From Archangium violaceum (GTDB taxonomy: Bacteria > Myxococcota > Myxococcia > Myxococcales > Myxococcaceae): a stretch of DNA of 64,000 nt. Under the pieces are notes generated by a model. The model ran no database searches. It was not told the DNA's origin and saw nothing but the letters and a program-made list of their open reading frames with translations. Location: positions 2,418,001-2,482,000 of the forward strand of contig NZ_CP069338.1 in NCBI RefSeq assembly GCF_016859125.1, in the 5' to 3' direction. The position numbers were made by a program, and so were the translations under genes. This document shows positions 44,178 to 55,610 of this stretch, in pieces; within the stretch, counting starts at the first letter, position 1, and each line of letters starts with the position of its first letter.

Positions 44178-45965
44178 CTAGGGCACCGAAACCGTGTCGA
44201 CGATGACGGTCAGGGAGTCGCGCAGCTCGGAGACGCTCTGCGCACGGAAGAACCCACCCTCGCCCGCCTTCGCGATGCTCTGGAGCATGGGGCTGTCCGT
44301 GCCGTAGCCCACGACGTACGTCTGCACGGGCTCGTGGCCGGGCCGGTCGCCACGCAGATCCATGTGCGACAGGAAGAAGGCCACGTCATCCATGAAGTTC
44401 TTGTTGCCCACGCCCAGACCGGCCGGCCAGTTGTAGTCGGTGTAGTCGCAGTCCGCCTTGGTGTACGTCCCGCTGGCGGGGGGATACTTCACGGCCTGGT
44501 CGCAGTAGTTGATGCCTCCCACGCTCGGGTTGTGCTCGGGGTCGGCCGGGTTGAACCGGACCGGCGACTCATCCGGGTGCGCGGCCCCCTGGGCGATGAG
44601 CAGCTCCATCATCTTGGTGATGGGCACCGAGTTGTCCTCGTAGCGGGGCGTGCCTCCCGTCACCACGACGACGGCCGTGCGCTGGTTGTCGAAGCAGATG
44701 GACCTGTCATCGCCCTCGGCCGCCTCCCAGGGCTGGCCCGGCAGATAGATTCCCCGCTCGTCATCGATGTACGGCGCCTTGAGCCACTCGTCGGGGGCGG
44801 CGGCCCAGGTCGCACCGAACTGGCCCGTGTACGGGTTGTCATAGGTGCCACCGTCGCAGCATCCCGGCCAGCCCCAACCCGGATCAATGGGCTGCGCGAA
44901 CCAGTTGCCCCACTGGTTGTCCAGCATCTGGGAGGAGAAGTAGCCGCCCAGGCCGAACAACGACTCACCGACGTTGCGGTCCAGGTTGCGGAATTGAATC
45001 TGATTGACGGCACGCATCAGACCGGCACGGTCGAGCGCCGTCTCGTCCACGGTGGGGGTGGACTTGTCACAGGTGGGGCTCATCCCCATGAGGAGCTCCG
45101 GCGGATCGAACCAACCCTGGTCCCTTCCGAGGGTGGCCAGTCCGATGCGCACGTTGGACGCCTGGGCGATGACGTCCTTGAGCGCCTTGCGCGCCACCAC
45201 GAACTTGGGCGGACGCACGTTGAGGACACGGCCGCTGACGACCCACTTGCGGAAGGCCTCGGGAGGAAGCGGCGCCTCACCGGGATTCGGCTTCGGGCCA
45301 TCGAGACCGGGCGAGGTCTGCGCGGAGACCATCGGGCCACGCCACCAGCCCCTGGTCGTCAGACACGTCATGCACTCGTCCATCATGGGCGAGTTGAAGT
45401 ACGCGTCCTTCCAATTGGTGACGGTGTAGCAGGCCGTCAGCGCGTCGCCGTGCGAGTTCAGCGAGTTGAAGTCGCTGGAGACCGAGAACGGGTACTCATC
45501 CGTCTGCCAGGCCAGACGCCGCCCCCGCGAATGATAGAACCTGTCGGGCTCGAAGAACTTCGAACCCAGCGTGGAATCCGCGTCGATGCTGACGGAGCCA
45601 TTCTTCGCCGGATCCGAGCTGTCCTTGTCGAACCAGCTCATCGCGGCGACCAGCGCCGGGTCCGTGCAGCCCGTGTTGATGTTGTGTCCGGCGGGCCCGT
45701 CACCGCCGAGATCGCCGGGGGCCGGGTCCTCGGGGGTGGGATAGAAGCCGGGCGTGAAGGCCTCGGGGAGATACTCGGAGTACTCCTGCATGGCCCCGTT
45801 GTTGTCCACCAGGAACATGACATTGGAGGGAGGAGACCCCTCGGCCAGACTCGCGACGGGGAACAACCCCGACACGCCAGCCGCCATGATTCCCACCGTC
45901 AAACCCAGCCGCTGCCCGGGCAGCCGCTTCCAAAAAACCTTCCCAATACCGGAATCATCGTGCAT
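44178..45965 (-). CDS. Short PilY1-like secreted vWA-type protein
   Basis: 595 residues. An N-terminal signal (LGLTVGIMAAGVSGLFPVASLA) leads to a vWA-like domain beginning NVMFLVDNNGAMQEYSEYLP. This region and the following Cys-containing segments (GCTDPALVAAMSWFD, DECMTCLTTRGWW, PVQTYVVGYGTDSP) resemble the N-terminal half of myxobacterial PilY1-type pilus adhesins. It stops right after LTVIVDTVSVP, so the C-terminal beta-propeller expected in PilY1 is absent. The MIDAS motif DxSxS is replaced by DNNGA, so metal-dependent ligand binding is doubtful. No pilin genes are near. It may be a stand-alone surface adhesin or a reduced paralogue. ATG 45965 fits the signal peptide. Confidence 0.78.
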   Translation of the reverse strand: MHDDSGIGKVFWKRLPGQRLGLTVGIMAAGVSGLFPVASLAEGSPPSNVMFLVDNNGAMQEYSEYLPEAFTPGFYPTPEDPAPGDLGGDGPAGHNINTGCTDPALVAAMSWFDKDSSDPAKNGSVSIDADSTLGSKFFEPDRFYHSRGRRLAWQTDEYPFSVSSDFNSLNSHGDALTACYTVTNWKDAYFNSPMMDECMTCLTTRGWWRGPMVSAQTSPGLDGPKPNPGEAPLPPEAFRKWVVSGRVLNVRPPKFVVARKALKDVIAQASNVRIGLATLGRDQGWFDPPELLMGMSPTCDKSTPTVDETALDRAGLMRAVNQIQFRNLDRNVGESLFGLGGYFSSQMLDNQWGNWFAQPIDPGWGWPGCCDGGTYDNPYTGQFGATWAAAPDEWLKAPYIDDERGIYLPGQPWEAAEGDDRSICFDNQRTAVVVVTGGTPRYEDNSVPITKMMELLIAQGAAHPDESPVRFNPADPEHNPSVGGINYCDQAVKYPPASGTYTKADCDYTDYNWPAGLGVGNKNFMDDVAFFLSHMDLRGDRPGHEPVQTYVVGYGTDSPMLQSIAKAGEGGFFRAQSVSELRDSLTVIVDTVSVP

Positions 45966-46096
45966 TCGGGGGCTCCTCGAACGGATTCGATGCTTGGTTA
46001 TGGATACACCAATGAACATTCGAATCCAATGCCCCCGATCGGCATGGATGTTCTTTCCAGGATGACGCGGTGCGCTTCGAGGGCATGTTAGGACAC

Positions 46097-46663
46097 ATGC
46101 CCATGATCAGGTACGTCGCCCTGCTGCGCGGTATCAACGTGGGAGGAAACAAGAAGGTTCCGATGGCTCGGCTCCGCGAGCTGATGCAAGGACTCGGTTA
46201 CACCGACGTCGCGACACTCCTCCAAAGTGGTAACGCCGTTTTCTCGAGCAAGGAGAAAAACACGGCGAGGCTTGTCAAACAGCTCGAGGCCGCCCTTGCC
46301 GAGACGTTCGGCTTCGAGGTCGCCGTCGTCATCCGGACGAGGGACGAGCTGGCCGCGGCGATCGAGGCCAATCCCCTCCCGGGTGCCGAGGACGCGCCCT
46401 CGCAATTCCTGGTGACGTTCCTGTCCGACGCGCCGGATCCAAAACGGCTCCGGGAGATCGACCCGGCGGCGTACCTGCCAGACGAATTCCGCGTGGTCGG
46501 GCGGGAAATCTACGCCCGGTTTCCCAATGGCATCCGGGATTCGAAGCTGGCCACCCTGCTCGGCGGAGCGCGATGGGGAGTCACCGCGACGGCACGCAAT
46601 TGGAATACCGTCACGAAGCTCCTGGAGCTCGCCAACAAACACACAGCGCCTCCACGTGGATGA
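46097..46663 (+). CDS. DUF1697 family protein
   Basis: 188 residues, cytoplasmic. The opening IRYVALLRGINVGGNKKVPM, then LLQSGNAVFSS and the end ARNWNTVTKLLELAN, are hallmarks of DUF1697, a widespread family of unknown function. Base composition is lower than its neighbours: the block from 46201 has 32 G+C in 60 bases, so it may be a recent arrival. Start could be ATG 46097 or 46103. It is divergent from the PilY1-like gene across 131 bases and ends before a strong terminator. Confidence 0.9.
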   Translation: MPMIRYVALLRGINVGGNKKVPMARLRELMQGLGYTDVATLLQSGNAVFSSKEKNTARLVKQLEAALAETFGFEVAVVIRTRDELAAAIEANPLPGAEDAPSQFLVTFLSDAPDPKRLREIDPAAYLPDEFRVVGREIYARFPNGIRDSKLATLLGGARWGVTATARNWNTVTKLLELANKHTAPPRG

Positions 46664-46708
46664 CAGACATTCCCCGGGGAAATCACTTACGCGCTGGGGT
46701 GCCTGGAC

Positions 46709-46740
46709 GTGATGCCCGGCTCGAAACAGCCGGGCATCAC
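46709..46740. terminator. Bidirectional terminator
   Basis: Perfect 13-bp stem GTGATGCCCGGCT (46709-46721) with AGCCGGGCATCAC (46728-46740), loop CGAAAC, followed by GTTTC. It separates the convergent DUF1697 and protease genes. Confidence 0.9.
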
Positions 46741-46763
46741 GTTTCACATCACACGGCCCGTCC

Positions 46764-48313
<1,550 letters not shown>

Positions 48314-49374
48314 GTGGGATTGATACAGCGCGTCATCGTTTGCGTCCTCGTGAGCGGGAGCGCGAGCAGTGCGGCTCACGCGGAGCCGTGGAGCGCCGTG
48401 CTGCGGACATCCTCTCCAGAAGATGAGGCGCTGGAGGGCCGCATCCGGGGGCAGATCAGCGACCTCCCCCTGGTACTGAAGGTGGACCCGGGACCCGAAC
48501 CCGGCCCGGACGCCGCGGAACAATGGAGGGCCGTCGTGGCCCTGGCCGAGCATCACCAGGCCCGTGCGGTGATCTGGTTCAGCCACACACCGCGAGCACT
48601 CGTCATCCACATCGCGGAGCCCGCCACGCGACGGATGCTCGTCAGGCGGCTCCAGCACCAGGAGCCCCCCACGACGTTGAGCCGCTCCGCGACGGCCGAG
48701 ACCGCCGCCCTGGTGGTGCGCTCCGCGTTGAAGGCGTTGGATGCACGGCTGCCCGTGGGAGAGCCCGTGGAGGTGGCGCTCGAGCCGGAGGTGCCGCCTC
48801 CTCCTACTCCGCTCCCTCCTCCTGCTCCGCTCCCTCCTCAGAACCGCGAGGCCTCCCCCTGGACGCTGGCCGTGGGTTGGCAGGCATCCCTCGACGGGAA
48901 CAGTCCACGAGGCCAACAGGGGCTCCAGCTGGGACTGGGATGGGAGAGAGGATGGCTGCGTGCGCGCGTGCTGCTGCTGGCGAGCCTCCCCGCCCACCTC
49001 ACCGATGAATACACCCGGGTCTCCCTGTCGAGACACGCGGCCAGCGTGGTGGTGGATGCGTCCCCGCTGTCCACGGAGCGATTCCGTCTGGGCGCGGGCC
49101 TGGGCGTGGGCGTCGCGGGCTTCCTGCGGAGCACCGAGTCCCTGGCACCCGCGGCCGAGGCGTCTCCCCCCCGGCTCACCCCCACCCCCTACGCGAGCCC
49201 GGAGCTCTCGGCTCGCTGGCGCACGGGCCCGGTGGCTCTGGAGACGTCCGTGGCCGTGGACGTGCTGGCCGGAGTACCCACCCTGACCTACCAGCGGGCG
49301 CAGTCGGTCGTCGTCCGGAACCGGCTCTGGGGCGTGCAGCCGCGCCTCGGACTGGCGCTGGTCCTCGGGTCCCC

Positions 49375-49378
<4 letters not shown>
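48314..49378 (+). CDS. Envelope protein: periplasmic domain plus C-terminal beta-barrel, first gene of a sigma-factor operon
   Basis: About 354 residues. Signal peptide LIQRVIVCVLVSGSASSAAHA. The N-terminal soluble domain (about 25-150) has alternating strands and helices, such as ARAVIWFSHTPRALVIHIAE. A Pro-rich linker follows (PPPPTPLPPPAPLPP, built from an imperfect DNA repeat). The C-terminal half alternates like an outer-membrane barrel (GLQLGLGWERGWLRARVLLL, RFRLGAGLGVGVAGFL). I place the start at GTG 48314; a TTG at 48299 is the alternative. The stop overlaps the sigma-factor start by four bases (ATGA), so translation is coupled. The family is recurrent beside ECF sigma genes in myxobacteria but has no known role. 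Confidence 0.72.
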
Positions 49379-50012
<634 letters not shown>

Positions 50013-50016
<4 letters not shown>

Positions 50017-50822
50017 GTCGCTCGACCGATGAGCACGAGGAGCCGTTCGAGCTGCTCGGATTGTTGGACGAGAGCTCCGGGCCCGCCCGGCGCATCTCCC
50101 GGCAGCGGTCCGCCGAGCTCGTCCAGGGGGCACTCGCCACGTTCGAAACGCAACCGGCTCCGAAACGAAGACGGTGGAACGCCCGGAAGGGCATGTGGGT
50201 CACCGGGGCGTGCCTGGCCCTGGCGGGCTCGGCGGCGGCGGGTATCTGGCAATGGCGTTCGTCTCCCCCCTCGGAGCCCGCGCCGCGGATGGCCCTGGCG
50301 CCCGAGGAACCGGCACCCGCCCGGATGGAACCCACTCCCACGCCGGTGGAGCCCGCCCCCGCGCTGGTGGAGCCCGCCGCGGTAGTGCGTCCGTCCCCGC
50401 CGGCGCCCAGGGCCCGGGCCCGGGTCGCCGCCGCCGAGCCGGAGGACGTGTTGCGCCAGGCCAACGAACGGCGGGCCCAGGGCCGGTGGCGCGAGGCGGA
50501 GACGCTCTATCTGCGGGTCATCCAATCCTCTCCAGGCACGACGTCGGCGTACGTGGCGCACGTGGCGTCCGGGGTGCTGCGGCTGGAGCACCTGGGAGAC
50601 GCGCGAGGCGCCCTGCGCCAGTTCCAGCAGGCGCGGCGGATGCAGCCGGGGGGCTCGTTGAGCGAGGAGGCGAGCCAGGGCGTGGCGGCGGCCTGGCGGG
50701 CGCTCGGAGACGAGGCGCGTGAAGCGCGGGCCCTGGAGGAGTTCCTCGCCGCGCACCCGGACTCCCTCTTCGCCGAGCAGGCCAGGCGCCGGTTGAAGGA
50801 GCTGTCCTCGACGGCCCAATGA
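50013..50822 (+). CDS. Single-pass membrane TPR protein, probable anti-sigma or transducer
   Basis: 269 residues. A cytoplasmic N-terminal part (about 1-60) is followed by one hydrophobic helix (MWVTGACLALAGSAAAGIW, about 60-78), a Pro/Ala/Glu-rich spacer (for example EPTPTPVEPAPALVEPA) and a C-terminal TPR-like region (about 145-265, EDVLRQANERRAQGRWREAE and DARGALRQFQQARRMQPGG). The topology, cytoplasmic segment then periplasmic TPRs, and the four-base overlap with the sigma gene argue for an anti-sigma role, but the conserved ZAS zinc motif is absent. That role is an inference. Confidence 0.8.
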
Positions 50823-52006
50823 CAGACACCTCCGCGAGGACACACATGCCTTGGCGCTTCGGACTTCTGCTCGCGCTGGTCTCGGGAGGAGGCTGGAGCT
50901 GTTCCCTCGTGGATCCGGTGGCCTCGTTGCACGACCCGGAGGGTGATGGCCGGAGCGAGTACTGCGCGGGACAGGGCTCCACCGGGTTCGTGGACCTGGC
51001 CGCCCAGACCTTCCAACACGCGCTGTGCACCTGCGAGGGGCTGACGGTCAGCACCCCCTTCGTCACCGATGCCTTCCGGAGCTCCCAGGGCCCCTGGTCT
51101 CCCGGGGGAAGAGGCGCGTCCATCGGGACGAATGGAGATTTCTCCAACGCGGCGTCGATGCAGGTGGGAGGCTCGCTCCAGGTAGGAGGCACACGCGGCA
51201 TCCAGGCCGCCACGACCCTGTCCATCGCGGGCGAGCTGCGAACCCGTGGCTCGCTGGAGGGCAATGGCCCCGTGTCGGTGGAGGAGGACGCGCACGTCGG
51301 AGGCGACATCACCCTCGGCGAGCTGACGGTGGGCGGGATCCTGACGCTCCCGCCGGAGCGCAACCTCTCCGTGTCGGGTTCGTTCCAGGTGTCCGAGCTG
51401 CGACGCGAGCCCGTGGCCCCCCTTGCGCCTCCGTGCCCATGCGACGCGTTCGACGGCGAGGACATCGGAGCGCTCGTCAGCGGCCACGTCACCGACAACC
51501 ACAACGCCTCCATCGGGCTCGACCCGGCGGCGCTGGATGGCTTCTCGGAGGACCGCACCCTGGAGCTTCCGTGCGGACGGTTCTATCTGAGCCGCATCGC
51601 GGGTACGGGCTCGGCGAAGCTCGTCGTGAGGGGTCGGAGCGCGTTGTTCGTCGGAGGGGATGTGGACGTGGGGCGCCGCTTCGAGGTGGCGCTGCTCGAG
51701 GGCGCGGAGTTGGATCTGTTCATCGCGGGCCGGCTGTTCGCGGCGGAGCGGCTCTCGCTGGGCTCGGCCCGCTTTCCCTCGCGCCTGCGCGTCTACGTGG
51801 GCGGCCCCGGCTCCTTCGAGGTACCCGCCTCGAGCCTGCTGGCGGGCAACTTCCATGCGCCCGAGGCCAGCATGGACATGAGTGAGAAGCTCGAGCTCTT
51901 CGGCGCGCTGCTGATCGGCCGGCTGGCCTCTTCGGGGGAGGTGTCCATCCATTACGACCTGGATGTGCTTCCACCCCCCACCCTCTCCCATCCCCCAGAA
52001 GGGTGA
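50819..52006 (+). CDS. Surface lipoprotein with repetitive beta-solenoid-like region
   Basis: 395 residues. Lipoprotein signal (PWRFGLLLALVSGGGWSCSL, Cys near residue 28). Residues about 95-200 are a repeat of short strands rich in Gly and Val/Leu (for example SMQVGGSLQVGGTRGIQAAT, AHVGGDITLGELTVGGILTL), the pattern of a beta-helix like bactofilins or DUF7305 surface proteins. It continues to a more ordinary beta-rich half with a Cys pair (CPCDAFDG). Its start overlaps the TPR gene by four bases. Likely the effector or structural output of the sigma-factor operon, anchored on the outer membrane. Confidence 0.75.
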   Translation: MTDTSARTHMPWRFGLLLALVSGGGWSCSLVDPVASLHDPEGDGRSEYCAGQGSTGFVDLAAQTFQHALCTCEGLTVSTPFVTDAFRSSQGPWSPGGRGASIGTNGDFSNAASMQVGGSLQVGGTRGIQAATTLSIAGELRTRGSLEGNGPVSVEEDAHVGGDITLGELTVGGILTLPPERNLSVSGSFQVSELRREPVAPLAPPCPCDAFDGEDIGALVSGHVTDNHNASIGLDPAALDGFSEDRTLELPCGRFYLSRIAGTGSAKLVVRGRSALFVGGDVDVGRRFEVALLEGAELDLFIAGRLFAAERLSLGSARFPSRLRVYVGGPGSFEVPASSLLAGNFHAPEASMDMSEKLELFGALLIGRLASSGEVSIHYDLDVLPPPTLSHPPEG

Positions 52007-52101
52007 GACGACGAGTTTTTTGACCCGAAGCGACAACCGGCCACCTCCATGCCCGATAACCAGCGAAACGCTGGAAACCCGCTTGAGCGGAGGAGCCGTC
52101 T

Positions 52102-52825
52102 TTGTCCTATATCGCATCTCCCTTCCGCAAACTGGCCGTGGGAGCAGCCTTCCTCTCGTCGCAGATCGCATGCTCCGGTCAGCCCGAGGTCCCCGCCGAG
52201 GAGACGGAGGGCACGCGGGAGCAGGCCGCGCTCGCCACCCGGGTCGTCGGCTACTTCCCCACGTGGAATGGTGACGTCAACGCCATCCCGTACGACAAGC
52301 TCACCCACATCAACTACGCCTTCGTCGTGCCCACCGCGCAGGGAGGCCTCACGGGGCCGGGCAGTGGGGACAGCCGGCTCAGGTCGCTGGTGCAGAGCGC
52401 GCACTCGCGAGGCGTCAAGGTGTCCATCGCGGTGGGCGGCTGGAACGACGGGGACGACTCCGGCTTCAGGAGTCTGGCCGCCAACGCCAGCACGCGCACG
52501 GCCTTCGTCAACAACCTGGTGAACTACGTGACGCAGGCCGGGTTGGACGGAGTGGACATCGACTGGGAGTACCCGGATCCGGGAACCGAGTCCCAGAACT
52601 TCGCGCTGTTGATGAAGCCGCTCCAGCGGCGGTCAGCGCGTGCTGCGCCTGTACGCCAAGAACCATGGCGCGGCGGAGATCGGCTCGGGCGCCGTCTCCG
52701 GCTGGACGAAGTACACCCTCCCCAACATCCACTTCTCCAACGGCTACATCGAGGTGGGCGTCTACAGCGATGCCCTGGCGAACAACTGGGCGGCCCTCGA
52801 CCAGTTCGAACTCGTCAAGCAGTGA
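52102..52825 (+). pseudogene. GH18 chitinase remnant with internal deletion and frameshift
   Basis: From a TTG start at 52102 (GGAGGAG eight to nine bases upstream) the frame encodes a signal sequence and the first half of a GH18 barrel: VVGYFPTWNGDVNAIPY, THINYAFVVP, VSIAVGGWND and the catalytic DGVDIDWEYPDPG (Glu156 intact). At about 52620 the sequence jumps to another frame which encodes only the C-terminal carbohydrate-binding-like end (VLRLYAKNHGAAEIGSGAV to WAALDQFELVKQ). A large middle portion of the barrel is missing, so the gene is dead even if the frame were restored. The intact GH16 gene follows 74 bases later. Confidence 0.85.
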
Positions 52826-52899
52826 ACCCCTGAGACCAAGTAATCCTGGAAATAATAGCAACAACCGCATATCACGGCAGTCCCCCCAAGGAGTATCGA

Positions 52900-54222
52900 A
52901 TGGCTTTGAACGTCAAGAAGGCACTGCGCAGCCGTTGGATGTTGATGGCCGGAGTTGGAAGCCTGCTGCTGGGAGCTTCCGCCTGCTCGCCCGAGGCAGC
53001 GCTCGCTCCGGAAACGCCGGAATCACTGAAGCAGCCCCTGGCGGCCCCCATCGGGCAGACCATCTGGCTGAAGGCCTGTCTGACCGGGAAGTTCGTCTCG
53101 GCGGATGGCAACCTCGGAGCGACGGCGCCGCTGGTGGCGGACCGCGCCGCGGCGGCGGGCTGGGAGTTGTTCCAGATCGTCGATGCGGGCAACGGCACCA
53201 TCGCGCTGCGCGTCAGCGAGACCGGCAAGTACGTGTCTGCCGACACGAACCTCGGAGGCCAGCTCGTCGCCGACCGCACCGCCATCGGTGACTGGGAGCG
53301 CTTCACGTGGGTGGACTTCGGCAACGGCACCATCGGCCTGATCGCCAAGAGCACGGGCAAGTACGTGTCGACCGACACGAACCGCGGCGCGAACGCGCCC
53401 CTGTACGCGGACCGCACGACCGCCGGCTGCTGGGAGGCGTTCTCCTTCGGAACCTCTGGAGGCACCGGGGGCTGGAAGCAGATCTGGAGTGACGAGTTCA
53501 ACGGCACCAGCGTGGACACGTCCAACTGGAGCTACATCACCAACATCCACGTCAACAACGAGCAGCAGCAGTACACGACCTCGCCCAACAACGTGCAGGT
53601 GAGCAACGGCACGCTGAAGCTCATCGCCCGCCGCGAGTGGAACAACGGCTACCCGTTCACCTCGGGCCGCCTGGAGAGCGCGGGCAAGCGCGAGTTCCGC
53701 CACGGCGCCATCGAGGCGCGGCTCAAGATGCCCGTGGGCCCGGGCCTGTGGCCGGCGTTCTGGCTGCTCGGCAACGACATCAACCAGCCGGGGGTGGGTT
53801 GGCCGGCGTGCGGCGAGCTCGACATCATGGAGAACGTCGGCTACGGCGATTGGGTCTCCGGCGCCCTGCACGGCCCGGGTTACTCCGGCAACACGCCCAT
53901 CAACGGCCGGTTCTACCCGAGCTCCCCGGTCAGCAACTGGCACACGTACCGCACCGAGTACTCGCCGACCGACATCAAGTGGTTCATCGACGGCCAGCTG
54001 GTCAAGACCACGCTGAAGTCGGAGGTCACCCGGTACGGCAACTGGGTGTACGACAAGCCCATGTTCATCATCCTGAACCTGGCCGTCGGTGGCGACTACC
54101 CGGCCGGAGTCAACGGGGCCAGCCAGCCGTACCACGGCGTGCCGCAGTCCACGGCGGACCTCATCGGCCAGACGCCGCAGGCGTTCGAGGTCGACTGGGT
54201 GCGCGTCTATCAGTGGCAGTAG
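52900..54222 (+). CDS. Secreted GH16 beta-glucanase with N-terminal fascin-like beta-trefoil
   Basis: 440 residues. Signal/lipoprotein-like start (SRWMLMAGVGSLLLGASACS, possible lipobox Cys). Residues about 45-185 hold three trefoil repeats, each with a GKYVSAD-type motif (TGKFVSADGNLGA, TGKYVSADTNLGG, TGKYVSTDTNRGA), as in fascin-like carbohydrate-binding domains. The GH16 domain (about 195-440) has the catalytic signature GELDIMENVG: Glu306 nucleophile, Asp308, Glu311 acid/base. Likely a laminarinase/beta-1,3-glucanase acting on fungal or algal glucan. AAGGAG precedes the ATG. Its last 62 bases overlap the end of the convergent GNAT gene. Confidence 0.94.
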   Translation: MALNVKKALRSRWMLMAGVGSLLLGASACSPEAALAPETPESLKQPLAAPIGQTIWLKACLTGKFVSADGNLGATAPLVADRAAAAGWELFQIVDAGNGTIALRVSETGKYVSADTNLGGQLVADRTAIGDWERFTWVDFGNGTIGLIAKSTGKYVSTDTNRGANAPLYADRTTAGCWEAFSFGTSGGTGGWKQIWSDEFNGTSVDTSNWSYITNIHVNNEQQQYTTSPNNVQVSNGTLKLIARREWNNGYPFTSGRLESAGKREFRHGAIEARLKMPVGPGLWPAFWLLGNDINQPGVGWPACGELDIMENVGYGDWVSGALHGPGYSGNTPINGRFYPSSPVSNWHTYRTEYSPTDIKWFIDGQLVKTTLKSEVTRYGNWVYDKPMFIILNLAVGGDYPAGVNGASQPYHGVPQSTADLIGQTPQAFEVDWVRVYQWQ

Positions 54223-54856
54223 TTGGGTGAGGCAACGCGGCGGGGTTGGAGGTGGGGTCCAGCCCCGCCGCCGCGCTCAGCCCTCCCGGGGTTCCACGGT
54301 GGACCGCCCATTCGGGGGCGAGAACCGCCATGACGAGGGTGTCGTGCCAGGCGCCCTCCCAGAGGAGGCTCTGCCGCCGGACGCCCTCGATGACGAAGCC
54401 CGCCTTCTCATAGACGCGCCGGGCCCGGGGGTTGAAGTCGTAGACCTCCAGCTCCACGCGGTGCATGCCCACGGTCTCGAAGGCATGCCGCAACATCAGC
54501 CGGGTGGCCTCCGTCCCCAATCCCCGGCCGAAGGCGTGGGGCCCCGTGAGGCAGATGCGGAAGCCGCAGGCGCGATTGACCTCGGAGAGGTTGTTGAGCA
54601 CCACTTCGCCCTGGCACTCATCCGTGGTGGCATCCGCGACGGCCAGGTCGAGGCGCTCCGACACCGCCCCCCGGCTCGAGTACCACGCGTCCACGGACTC
54701 CCGGGTGAATGAGCTCCGCGAGCCGGTGAGCCGCATGCACTCCGGCTCATGGAGCATCGCCCAGAGCGAGGGGATGTCTTCCTGACGGAACGGCCGGAGC
54801 ACGACGTGGGCGCCACGGATGACGGGCTTGTGCGAGAACATGGAGCTGGAAACCAT
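54161..54856 (-). CDS. GNAT-family N-acetyltransferase (RimJ/RimL type)
   Basis: 231 residues. Typical opening VIRGAHVVLRPFRQEDIPSL, acetyl-CoA pocket GRGLGTEATRLMLRHAFE (R/Q-x-x-G-x-G/A form) and strand HRVELEVYDFNPRARRVYEKAGF. Related enzymes acetylate ribosomal protein N-termini or small amines. The last 45 or so residues are Pro/Thr/Arg-rich, extend beyond the usual end and are encoded over the end of the GH16 gene, so they are probably dispensable. ATG 54856 or 54841 could be used. Divergent from the TetR gene across 128 bases. Confidence 0.88.
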   Translation of the reverse strand: MVSSSMFSHKPVIRGAHVVLRPFRQEDIPSLWAMLHEPECMRLTGSRSSFTRESVDAWYSSRGAVSERLDLAVADATTDECQGEVVLNNLSEVNRACGFRICLTGPHAFGRGLGTEATRLMLRHAFETVGMHRVELEVYDFNPRARRVYEKAGFVIEGVRRQSLLWEGAWHDTLVMAVLAPEWAVHRGTPGGLSAAAGLDPTSNPAALPHPTTATDRRAPSRPRTPAASGR

Positions 54857-54930
54857 GACCCGAGCGCCGGTTCCACGCAACGAGGAGGAGCAGGCGCCTG
54901 GCGCCCGGCTGCCCGGTAGGACGCCCTCCC

Positions 54931-54974
54931 TTGCCGTCATGGGTTCCCGGCGCTATAAGTGAATGGAAGGTTCA
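54931..54974 (+). promoter_or_regulatory. TetR gene promoter with overlapping operator
   Basis: TTGCCG (54931-54936), 17 bases, TATAAG (54954-54959): a near-consensus housekeeping promoter. Immediately after it, TGAATGGAAGGTTCA (54960-54974) matches the TGAA-N7-TTCA form of the larger operator at 55611-55641. The ATG of the TetR gene is at 54985, so a bound repressor would block its own transcription start. Confidence 0.65.
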
Positions 54975-54984
54975 CGATTCCGCC

Positions 54985-55599
54985 ATGGCCCAGTACCTCA
55001 AGGATGCAGTCCAGGAAGGCATCGCCTCCGCCGCGCTGAAGGTCTTCGCGCTCAAGGGGTACACGAGCGCGACCATGGCGGAGATCGCCAAGGCCGCGCG
55101 CATCTCCACCGGCAACATCTACCGGTACTACGAGAACAAGAGCGTCCTGTTCGACGAGGTGGTCAGCGACGATTTCGTCCGCACCTTCACGGCCCTCCTG
55201 CGCCAGAGGGTGAAGTCGCTCGACGGGGTCTCCGACGTCCGGACGCTCGGACCGACGGCCGCCTTCCATCTGGCCTCCGAGGAACTGCTCCGGTTCTGCA
55301 TCGACCATCGGCTGCGCGTCATCGTGCTGCTGGGACGCGCCCAGGGCTCCCGCCATGAGGAGTTCTCCGAACGGCTGGTCCAGGAGCTCATCCAGCTCGC
55401 CGTGGCCCACTTCCGCTCGCTCCATCCCGGCACTCGCGTGACCGAAACGACCCGGTTCAACCTGGAGCGCATCTACCGCAACCTCGTGGGCGCCTTGGTG
55501 GACATCCTCACGCGCTTCGAGGAAGAGCCCCTCATCCGAGAGGCCGTCGAGGGTTATTCCAGATACCACCTGGCGGGGCTCGCGAGCCTCTTGGGCTGA
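54985..55599 (+). CDS. TetR-family transcriptional regulator
   Basis: 204 residues. The N-terminal TetR helix-turn-helix is clear: AALKVFALKGYTSATMAEIA then KAARISTGNIYRYYENKSVL. The C-terminal ligand/dimer domain is diverged, as usual. It is followed by an operator-like palindrome (55611-55641) and an NAD(P)-binding protein gene in the same direction. The promoter in front of it overlaps a second copy of the operator half-sites, predicting autoregulation. The inducer is unknown. Confidence 0.93.
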   Translation: MAQYLKDAVQEGIASAALKVFALKGYTSATMAEIAKAARISTGNIYRYYENKSVLFDEVVSDDFVRTFTALLRQRVKSLDGVSDVRTLGPTAAFHLASEELLRFCIDHRLRVIVLLGRAQGSRHEEFSERLVQELIQLAVAHFRSLHPGTRVTETTRFNLERIYRNLVGALVDILTRFEEEPLIREAVEGYSRYHLAGLASLLG

Positions 55600-55610
55600 T
55601 ATTTTTTTGT

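Noticed and set aside
51976-52010. A possible fifth copy of the REP-like hairpin (CCCTCTCCC then AGAAGGGTGAG).
   Set aside because: The arms do not pair well (GGGAGAGGG is absent) and the flanks do not match.
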